DNA of 64,000 bases, taken from NCBI GenBank assembly GCA_903813345.2, contig CAIIXF020000012.1, positions 1,097,318-1,161,317 on the forward strand, in the 5' to 3' direction. The DNA comes from Owenia fusiformis. Taxonomy: Eukaryota; Annelida; Polychaeta; Sabellida; Oweniidae. The translations under genes and the position numbers were made by a program. Positions 53,501 to 62,300 of the stretch are shown in pieces (the first letter of the stretch is position 1; each line of letters starts with the position of its first letter). A model generated the notes under the pieces. That model was not told the DNA's origin. It saw only the letters and a list, made by a program, of their open reading frames with translations, and searched no databases.

Positions 53501-54848
53501 TTTGTACTTGGAATATATTCTCCAGGTACGAATGGTTAATTTTGAGAGCTTCATATAATTATTTGGATAAATCGTTTCTAAAACAAAAAAGAAAAATTAA
53601 CAAAAATTCCATATTTACGAGCAAAATTGTATCTCATTTCAACATTTTCTTGGTGACATTTCAGGGAAGAACAACATGTTAGACAAACTGTGGGGTTCTG
53701 GGATAGGACTGCCACGCCATCTAATGTCCGTCTGCTACCTAATAGGAACTGTCCTTGCTCCATTGATATGTCGGCCATTTTTCTTGATGCATGACGTCAG
53801 TGATGGTAGTGTCAATTGTAATGACTCGGATGACTCAATATGTCTTAACACTACAAATAAATGGTTAAATGATACACATTTTGCTAAGAGTGCAAATGTC
53901 GATGCTATCAATGCAACATTCCCAAACATTACGAATGACACAGAAAATGTAATTCCTAATGGTAACATTGCAGGGTATAGTAATGAGATAAGTTCTCCAA
54001 TAGAGTACCCATATATGATTATAGTTTCGTGGACAATTATCCCTTTAGTGCTTTTAGGGATATTCTACTACCGTGATCCGACTTCAGGCCAGAAGTATTA
54101 CACCCAAAATGGTGAAATAACCAATGGTGCCTTCAAGAAAGAAACCCCAACGTGGAAGTCCATATTCTCGCCAAAGACATGTGGACAAGGTAGTTCGGTA
54201 TTCGGAATGGGAATTATATTTGTACTTTGTTTATATTACTTTGCTTTGGCCTTCAAAGGTAGGCCTTTCCATGAATTCATCATGGCGTATGCCGTGGATA
54301 AAATAGGAATGTCGAAGGCAGACGCTGCAGTGATTATGGTAGTCGGACGGTTAATCTCTATCGTAGCAGGGATTATATGGGGCACACTAACTCGTTTCAT
54401 CCCCATACAAGTCTTGCTTTTCATTCAGATTTTCACGGAGCTGGCCATTGTCATCTACTTCAACTATGTAGAAATTCACACAAGTGCTGCCCTTTACGGC
54501 TTCATTGCTGGTATGAGTGTGTGCAGTGCGCCAAATTGGGCATCTGGTATAACATGGGGGCTCAGATATCTCGAGTTCTCATCTTTGGTATATACTTTCA
54601 TTGAACTAAGTGCATCATCTGCGGGTATACTCTCCACATGGGCAACTGGCTATGTCCTGGAGTATGGTGGACATGAAGCAATGTTGAGGCTTCAGCTAGG
54701 AGGCAATGTAGTACTTTGTGTCGTGGTGATTATCATGCAAATAGTTGCCTCGTGTAAAGGAGAGAAATTTAAAAAAGCCGAGTCGTATGAAATGAAGGAG
54801 ATGGGAGATCATTCTGATGCAAAGACGCCTTTACTGTTTTGTGAATAG
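50292..54848 (+). CDS. MFSD4-like: MFSD4/NaGLT1-like major facilitator transporter, paralogue 1, four exons, complete
   Basis: Exons 50292-50555, 51932-52077, 53380-53525 and 53665-54848 join in frame (phases 0, 2, 1) to 579 residues. An acidic Asp/Asn-rich cytosolic N-terminus (~residues 8-60) precedes twelve hydrophobic segments. TM1 spans the exon 1-2 junction, and GGVLADR closes TM2. In TM4-5, NNMLDKLWGSG matches the family's N-x-x-x-x-x-x-W-G signature. The TM5-6 loop has six N-glycosylation sequons, and a large cytosolic loop separates the halves. Relatives are described as sodium-dependent glucose transporters; the substrate here is not shown, and MFSD4A versus 4B is unresolved. The start ATG has matching context in paralogue 2. 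Intron 1 holds a TTAA-flanked element and intron 2 a 53-bp array grown from the exon 2 donor. Confidence 0.9.
50619..51274. mobile_element. TTAA-flanked TIR element in intron 1
   Basis: GGTCAGGGTGCACTTTG and its inverse CAAAGTGCACCCTGGCC bound 656 bases, with TTAA immediately outside each end. TTAA target duplication fits piggyBac-type or related elements. There is no transposase. Paralogue 2 lacks it at the corresponding intron site. Confidence 0.8.
51932..52077 (+). CDS. MFSD4-like: MFSD4-like paralogue 1, exon 2
   Basis: The acceptor is TTCTACAG|GGGAGC and the donor GATAG|GTGAGT, phase 2. It encodes GSYSGLTVATIPDL, SDYEEFSRALAAAGLG and VSAPLGGVLADR. The next in-frame codon past the donor is TGA. 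Confidence 0.92.
52030..52960 (+). repeat. 53-bp splice-donor minisatellite, paralogue 1 (about 11 units, diverged)
   Basis: Units repeat the last ~34 bases of exon 2 (TTTCTGCACCATTAGGTGG, TGTGCTTGCAGATAG) plus ~19 bases of intron (GTGAGTCTTGGCCTCTTCA). The TAG|GTGAGT donor is retained in most. Units vary (one shortened, several base changes), and a 311-bp element interrupts the array at 52575-52885. Confidence 0.92.
52575..52885. mobile_element. 311-bp TIR element inserted in the paralogue 1 array
   Basis: The ends CACTGGCGGATTAGG and CCTGGATCCGCCCCTG are imperfect inverted repeats, and TAGGT flanks both sides (5-bp duplication). The inside is GGGCC/GGCC-rich with long G and C runs. A smaller relative may lie at 8029-8116. 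The superfamily is undetermined. Confidence 0.7.
53380..53525 (+). CDS. MFSD4-like: MFSD4-like paralogue 1, exon 3
   Basis: The acceptor is ATTGTAG|ATGGGT and the donor CCAG|GTACGA, phase 2 in and 1 out. It encodes WVRGRDAQIITFVALAGVF and LWMFGVFMWLDGFVLGIYSP, covering TM3 and TM4. Confidence 0.9.
53665..54848 (+). CDS. MFSD4-like: MFSD4-like paralogue 1, exon 4 (TM5 to C-terminus)
   Basis: The acceptor is ATTTCAG|GGAAGA. Its 393 codons encode TM5-TM12, the glycosylation-rich loop (NDS, NTT, NDT, NAT, NIT, NDT), RPFHEFIMAYAVDKIGMSKA before TM8 and a short charged C-terminus ending in TAG. This large exon carries two thirds of the protein. Confidence 0.93.
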
Positions 54849-56055
54849 ATGGCGCCATTAGCTGACGAGGATATTTGAATAATGCACTTAATGCTATTCA
54901 CCATGTATTCTTAAAACATAAAACAAATGTTAATGATAAATATACATTTTGGTGAACACAAAATTGTTGAAATCTCAACAATAGTCTGGTCTTAGTTAGT
55001 CAAAAATGTTATCTACAGCAAGCCGTCAAGGCGACGACGGTGAACTTCAAAGATTTTCAAAAATGAGAATTTTGAGACTTTGAAACTTCCAAACTGTTCC
55101 GAAGAAGTTGTTGTTTTTATTAATTCACTGGTACTTGTGCACTGTTATCATTACACTTGAGAAAAAGTGGCGTATAAAAATTTTGAAATGATTTTTTCAC
55201 CCGTGAATAACCGCTGATCCAAAATACCTCAAAAAAATTAAAAACACTTCAAACAGTATCAAAATCAATTACCCAATACAAAAATGGGGATAAAAGAAGG
55301 AAACAGTGCACTTTTAAAATTAGGTTTTCTCTCTTTCAAATTGTAAGTGAGATTTCAAAAATCTAAAGCTCCTTTGATTTTGGAATGTTTCAGAATGTTT
55401 TAAAAAATTGTCCAGGGACCTTTGATTCCTTGATTATTGAGAAAGATGGTCCAAAATAAGTGAGTGGCATTTTTGTGTCACCCTGTACATAATGTTCAGT
55501 ATAAAAGAATGTACAATATACGAAGATCAAACATGGTCGCAACTAGAAAATAGCAACTTAACGGAGTAACAGACCCCATCGAACAAAACGTTTCGAGCTC
55601 CTGTATTGCTAGGCATAAGCATATCAAATTTGAACCAAATCTGTCGACTAGTATTTGAGTCATCAAAGATTACATTTTTACAAAAAATGGCGGCCATTTT
55701 AAATTGAGTGGCCAATTCGGTGGAGTCACTTATAGGTGAATACATACGAAAAATAAACTTTTGTATAACAATTCAAGAATACATTACATACAAGCTGATT
55801 CGAATTTTAAGGAAGGTCAGCTCAAAAAGGTCACCTTTAAGCAAACATTCTATAAAAAATAAAAAATGAAAAATACAGATTTAATATAAAAGAATGTCGT
55901 TTGTTTAACCTGTATAGCTGAAGTATCAAAGATCAGTAATGGATTTGAACCCATTTGGTCCATTTTCCAGGTGATACATACATCGCGTTTTCAGCGGAAA
56001 CTTGCTCGCGATTTCTAATTCATAGCGGGGCGTTTAGATCATACATGTGAATAAT

Positions 56056-56410
56056 GTGTTTTGTACGCTATTTGAAAGTGCCATGCTCTGCAGACAGTCG
56101 CCAACAGCTTAAGGTCAGGGTGCATGATGGGAAATTTTCTGCATTCCTCAATTGAGTCACACGTTATTTTTCAAACAAGAATCACTCCTTCCCAACATTG
56201 TCTATATCTTCCAGTTTTGCACAAAGAGTGCACTTATGTGCCTAGAAAAGACTTGTGAGAAGAATGTTTTGATATAGTGTATAAAAAACAAGAAAATTCA
56301 GTGAAAAAATTCAGAAATTTTTCAGACATTATACAATTACACCGGAAAACTGGTTCAGACCAACATGATATTTGTTCAGTGACAGACATCAATAGCTACA
56401 GAATTTCATT
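56056..56410 (+). pseudogene. Relic of the MFSD4-like 5' flank/exon 1 leader
   Basis: GTGTTTTGTACGCTATTTGAA parallels 50058. CAGACCAACATGATATT and GTGACAGACATCAATAGCTAC parallel the leader just upstream of the paralogue 1 ATG (50240-50290) and of paralogue 2 (58487-58530). The expected MSEW coding start is missing. A related, incomplete TTAA-type element (TTAAGGTCAGGGTGCA, 56110) sits between the two parts. Confidence 0.6.
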
Positions 56411-57544
56411 TAGGTTGGATGTTCTCTTAAAGTTGTTAGAGTAGATAGTCCAGGGTCTTGAAGTAAGACTACTGTTTTCAAGGCAAAACTGATTTCATTT
56501 CAGAATAGAAATTTTACGTCACGTGACATGACGTGTGTGGTGGAAACAATTTGCCGCGAAATACGAGTTTGTGAGTGGAAATAAAACCATGGCCTCAAAA
56601 ACGAGTTATTCGCTCTTGCGAGGGGCGATCCAAAAGTCGCTGACGCCGTATTGATAGAAATACTCGAAACTGTCCAATGATAAAGATAAACAACCCAATT
56701 ACTTTGTATATTAATTTCATGAAGAAATCATGTATTTCATGTATTTTTCTAGATTTTGATATAGGAACTCTGCCACCCGGAACTGTATTTGCACATGGCA
56801 ACTTTCAGCCTTATGCTACCGGCGTCCTTTATTTAATTTGTTTCGCTAGTTTATAACACTATCTTTCTTTGAGTTTTGAACTTGAGCAGATACGACACCA
56901 TACAGTCCAGATATAGCCCCGTATGATTTTTCCTTTTAGCCAAGTTTAAAGAAGGGTTCAATGTTTTTTACTCATTGGATGAGATTAGAGTTCAATGTCT
57001 ATTGCACAGTCAGTTCGCGCATCTCATATGCCAAAAACGAGAACTGAATGACTCATCGACATTTTGTGCATCTGAAAGATTTACCCCGGATGTTCAAATG
57101 CTGCATGGCGCAATCGATTAACGTGCCAGCTTTTTAAAGTTTTTAAACCCCGAGGGAGCGGTTTCAAAACCCAACAGAAGCTAATATCATTTTTTAACCG
57201 TCCACAATACATTTTCTAGATCTCTATTTATATGACATACTCATATTGATCTATCAAGACATTTTTTGGCAATATTAGTCTTTGATTATATACGGAATAA
57301 TAATATTTTCCCACTAATTCATAATATTCAAAGTTTTTTTTCTCAAGATCCGGACGGTAAATATTCATAAATATATTTTAAACACATTTGTATTCTCATA
57401 GAAAAATCAGAATTTTTTAAAGAAAAAAATGAATTGTGCAATTTTTTTAAAGAATAAAAATTGATTTCCAATTGAGAGCAATGTTAAATTTAAACTTTTT
57501 TCAGAAATAACTATAAACGGTCAATCTTTTAATTTAATTTTCAC

Positions 57545-57640
57545 ATATTTTGTTATGCCTCAGTATATCTTTCACTTTGATAAAAAATCCGACTTCGTAG
57601 AAAAAAGTCGGTCGACATTGAAGTTCTACCTTAATGTGGT
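57545..57640. repeat. Dispersed repeat, second copy of 5800-5925
   Basis: CTCAGTATATCTTTCAC, CTTCGTAG and TCGACATT...CTACCTTAA occur in the same order as at 5800. Unclassified. Confidence 0.5.
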
Positions 57641-58531
57641 GACACTCAGATTGTAAAATCGGGAAATGTAATGACACAAAGTTGCTGAGATGTTGATCCT
57701 TATTATTTGAAAGTTTCATGTTATTTCATTAAAAGATAGCAAAGTAAGAGCGGGTTGTCAAATATTTTTGGATCTCCCGTCGTCGTATATTGAGCTAAAT
57801 TAATGCATGATTTCAGGCTATTATTACCAATTTTGTGAAGGATCATTGCACTTGCGGAATCAATCGAGTTGAAACGCTATTGAAAGCATGTTATATATAA
57901 AAGGAAGCATTGCCAGTAGTGTTTGGGGATTAAAACTTTTTAACCAGAATGCAATGCTGTAAGGCCAAAATGTAATTATTGGGTTAACTTTTTAAGTTAT
58001 CGATATACGGTCTAACAAATGCATTTGAAACAATTCCTTGTCTATGATATGAATAATATTGCAGTGCCCTTTCCACAAGAACTTTTTTGTGAAGTTCAGT
58101 CAATTAAAAATATTTATTTTGTTATTGGAATGCGTGCGAATGTGAAACTAATGTATATTTCTACTTTGGTTCAACAAGTTTTTTATAGCGCCAGAATAAC
58201 TTGGCACACGGTACGTCAAAACTTGTACGTCAGATGACCTCAAAAAGTGCGCAAAAATAACAGCTTTTCAGAGGTTGACAGTTTCATCTTAGTAAATTGT
58301 GTTTTGTGGGGAAATATCACAAGCTTTGTAGTCACAATAACAAAGGAAATGTTATTTGTGCTAAGTACAAGCTAATGAGAGATTTTGAAAATTGGTTTAG
58401 TACAACTTTAATTATTTTTAAATCGCCTTCCACAGGGAAGAGTAACTACTAAAATAGTATAGAAAACTGCAGGGTGGACAAAGTGGTACAGACCAACAAT
58501 ATTGATTACTGTTGACACTCTCTGTTACAAT

Positions 58532-59398
58532 ATGTCTGAATGGGCAAAAGATGATGATGAACTGTTCCGGGATACAACTTTCGATGACGACACTGATGAG
58601 GAGGATAACTATGATGAAAATAACAATGATGATCACAGCGATGATGACAACATCATCCACAAAACAGATAAGCATCTCAAGTACAAAGAAAGAAGGAAAT
58701 ACTTGATAACAAAGACGATTGTTCTAGGCTTAATCTGGATGACTGGGGTGAGGATTTATTCAAACAGGCTTAAAGAGTCATGTAATATACAGCAGTAAAT
58801 TCTAATTTGAAAGTTATTCAAATGTCTATACAGCAGTAAATTAAAAGTCTAATAACAGGGTGGGCAAATATGGGACACTCATTTCTATTCAAAAGAGCAA
58901 ACTTGAAGCAAATGTTATAAAAATTAATTTGTTTCACTTAATTAATGACAAATGTTTACCTATTTGTTCCTAAATACTTTTAAGAATGACACAAAGTATC
59001 CCATTTTTATTGTCCACTCTATAGAAACCTCACAATTTCCATGCTCTGCATTAATATACATTATCCCTAAGATAGCTCATCTGACTGGTAAAAAATTTAT
59101 ATTTATCAATACGGAGCATTTTCGCTACTTTACAACGATAAGCATATAAATGTATAGTTCATTACATATCTGTCTACACTGTACATAGAAAATAATATAA
59201 GCTTTTTGATACATGATAATGTATATAGTAAGATTGATGTGTATGTCTACAGGGGTGCTATTCAGGACTGACCGTAGCGACAGTTCCAGATCTAAAGTTA
59301 AGGATTGGTTCTGATTATGAAGAGTTCTCACGGGCCCTGGCGGCAGCTGGTCTCGGTGTCTTAATTTCTGCACCTTTAGGTGGTGTGCTTGCAGATAG
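58532..59398 (+). CDS. MFSD4-like: MFSD4-like transporter paralogue 2, exons 1-2, 3' part beyond the window
   Basis: Exon 1 (58532-58747, 72 codons) encodes MSEWAKDDDELFRDTT, a shorter Asp/Asn-rich stretch and KERRKYLITKTIVLGLIWMT. Exon 2 (59253-59398) encodes GCYSGLTVATVPDL and ISAPLGGVLADR. Splice phases equal those of paralogue 1, and the peptides are nearly identical outside the acidic stretch, which is 16 residues shorter. Same orientation and leader sequence show a tandem gene duplication. Exons 3-4 are not in the window, because the 53-bp array fills everything after exon 2. Whether the gene is still functional cannot be judged here. Confidence 0.88.
58857..59030. mobile_element. Possible TIR element in intron 1 of paralogue 2
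   Basis: ACAGGGTGGGCAAATATGGG at the left resembles the inverse of CCCATTTTTATTGTCCACTC at the right. The CAGGGTG-type end resembles mariner-derived MITEs. Diverged; ends approximate. Confidence 0.45.
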
Positions 59399-62300
59399 GT
59401 GAGTCTTGGCCTCTTCATTTCTGCACTCTTAGGTGGGCTCGCAGATAGGTGAGTCTTGGTGTCTTCATGTCTGCACCATTAGGTGGTGTGCTTGCAGATA
59501 GGTGAGTCTTGGTGTCTTCATGTCTGCACCATTAGGTGGTGTGCTTGCAGATAGGTGAGTCTTGGTGTCTTCATGTCTGCACCATTAGGTGGTGTGCTTG
59601 CAGATAGGTGAGTCTTGGTGTCTTCATGTCTGCACCATTAGGTGGTGTGCTTGCAGATAGGTGAGTCTTGGTGTCTTCATGTCTGCACCATTAGGTGGTG
59701 TGCTTGCAGATAGGTGAGTCTTGGCCTCTTCATGTCTGCACCATTAGGTGGTGTTCTTGCAGATAGGTGAGTCTTGGCCTCTTCATTTCTGCACCTTTAG
59801 GTGGTGTGCTTGCAGATAGGTGAGTCTTGGTGTCTTCATGTCTGCACCATTAGGTGGTGTGCTTGCAGATAGGTGAGTCTTGGTGTCTTCATGTCTGCAC
59901 CATTAGGTGGTGTGCTTGCAGATAGGTGAGTCTTGGCCTCTTCATTTCTGCACCATTAGGTGGTGTGCTTGCAGATAGGTGAGTCTTGGCCTCTTCATGT
60001 CTGCACCATTAGGTGGTGTGCTTGCAGATAGGTGAGTCCTTGCGTCTTCATTTCTGCACCATTAGGTGGTGTGCTTGCAGATAGGTGAGTCTTGGCCTCT
60101 TCATTTCTGCACCATTAGGTGGTGTGCTTGCAGATAGGCGAGTCTTTGCCTCTTCATTTCTGCACCATTAGGTGGTGTGCTTGCAGATAGGTGAGTCTTT
60201 GCCTCTTCATTTCTGCACCATTAGGTGGTGTGCTTGCAGATAGGTGAGTCTTGGCCTCTTCATTTCTGCACCATTAGGTGGTGTGCTTGCAGATAGGTGA
60301 GTCTTGGCCTCTTCATTTCTGCACCATTAGGTGGTGTGCTTGCAGATAGGTGAGTCTTGGTGTCTTCATGTCTGCACCATTAGGTGGTGTGCTTGCAGAT
60401 AGGTGAGTCTTGGTGTCTTCATGTCTGCACCATTAGGTGGTGTGCTTGCAGATAGGTGAGTCTTGGTGTCTTCATGTCTGCACCATTAGGTGGTGTGCTT
60501 GCAGATAGGTGAGTCTTGGCCTCTTCATTTCTGCACCATTAGGTGGTGTGCTTGCAGATAGGTGAGTCTTGGCCTCTTCATTTCTGCACCATTAGGTGGT
60601 GTGCTTGCAGAAAGGTGAGTCTTGGCCTCTTCATTTCTGCACCATTAGGTGGTGTGCTTGCAGATAGGTGAGTCTTGGCCTCTTCATGTCTGCACCATTA
60701 GGCAGTGTGCTTGCAGATAGGTGAGTCTTGGCCTCTTCATTTCTGCACCATTAGGTGGTGTGCTTGCAGATAGGTGAGTCTTGGTGTCTTCATGTCTGCA
60801 CCATTAGGTGGTGTGCTTGCAGATAGGTGAGTCTTGGCCTCTTCATGTCTGCACCATTAGGTGGTGTGCTTGCAGATAGGTGAGTCTTGGCCTCTTCATG
60901 TCTGCACCATTAGGTGGTGTGCTTGCAGATAGGTGAGTCTTTGCGTCTTCATTTTTGCACCATAAGGTGGTGTGCTTGCAGATAGGTGAGTCTTGGCCTC
61001 TTCATGTCTGCACCATTAGGTGGTGTGCTTGCAGATAGGTGAGTCTTGGCCTCTTCATGTCTGCACCATTAGGTGGTGTGCTCGCAGATAGGTGTGTCTT
61101 GGTGTCTTCATTCCTGAACCATTAAGAATGGTGAAACAGTGTTCTCTCTTATACATGTATATTCCGTTATGACTGCACCATTAGGTGGTGTGCTTGCAGA
61201 TAGGTGAGTCTTGGTGTCTTCATGTCTGCACCATTAGGTGGTGTGCTTGCAGATAGGTGAGTCTTGGTGTCTTCATGTCTGCACCATTAGGTGGTGTGCT
61301 TGCAGATAGGTGAGTCTTGGCCTCTTCATGTCTGCACCATTAGGTGGTGTTCTTGCAGATAGGTGAGTCTTGGCCTCTTCATTTCTGCACCTTTAGGTGG
61401 TGTGCTTGCAGATAGGTGAGTCTTGGTGTCTTCATGTCTGCACCATTAGGTGGTGTGCTTGCAGATAGGTGAGTCTTGGTGTCTTCATGTCTGCACCATT
61501 AGGTGGTGTGCTTGCAGATAGGTGAGTCTTGGCCTCTTCATTTCTGCACCATTAGGTGGTGTGCTTGCAGATAGGTGAGTCCTTGCGTCTTCATTTCTGC
61601 ACCATTAGGTGGTGTGCTTGCAGATAGGTGAGTCTTGGCCTCTTCATTTCTGCACCATTAGGTGGTGTGCTTGCAGATAGGTGAGTCTTTGCCTCTTCAT
61701 TTCTGCACCATTGGGTGGTGTGCTTGCAGATAGGTGAGTCTTTGCCTCTTCATTTCTGCACCATTAGGTGGTGTGCTTGCAGATAGGTGAGTCTTGGCCT
61801 CTTCATTTCTGCACCATTAGGTGGTGTGCTTGCAGATAGGTGAGTCTTGGCCTCTTCATTTCTGCACCATTAGGTGGTGTGCTTGCAGATAGGTGAGTCT
61901 TGGTGTCTTCATGTCTGCACCATTAGGTGGTGTGCTTGCAGATAGGTGAGTCTTGGTGTCTTCATGTCTGCACCATTAGGTGGTGTGCTTGCAGATAGGT
62001 GAGTCTTGGTGTCTTCATGTCTGCACCATTAGGTGGTGTGCTTGCAGATAGGTGAGTCTTGGCCTCTTCATTTCTGCACCATTAGGTGGTGTGCTTGCAG
62101 ATAGGTGAGTCTTGGCCTCTTCATTTCTGCACCATAAGGTGGTGTGCTTGCAGAAAGGTGAGTCTTGGCCTCTTCATTTCTGCACCATTAGGTGGTGTGC
62201 TTGCAGATAGGTGAGTCTTGGCCTCTTCATGTCTGCACCATTAGGCAGTGTGCTTGCAGATAGGTGAGTCTTGGCCTCTTCATTTCTGCACCATTAGGTG

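Larger units (their letters stand above)
54849..58531. other. Intergenic region between the two MFSD4-like paralogues
   Basis: Presumed 3' UTR of paralogue 1 and promoter of paralogue 2; no supported exon. It holds a relic of the paralogue 5' region (56056-56410) and the second copy of the 5800-type repeat (57545-57640). A CACCCTGTA end near 55478 looks like an orphan transposon terminus. Confidence 0.55.
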
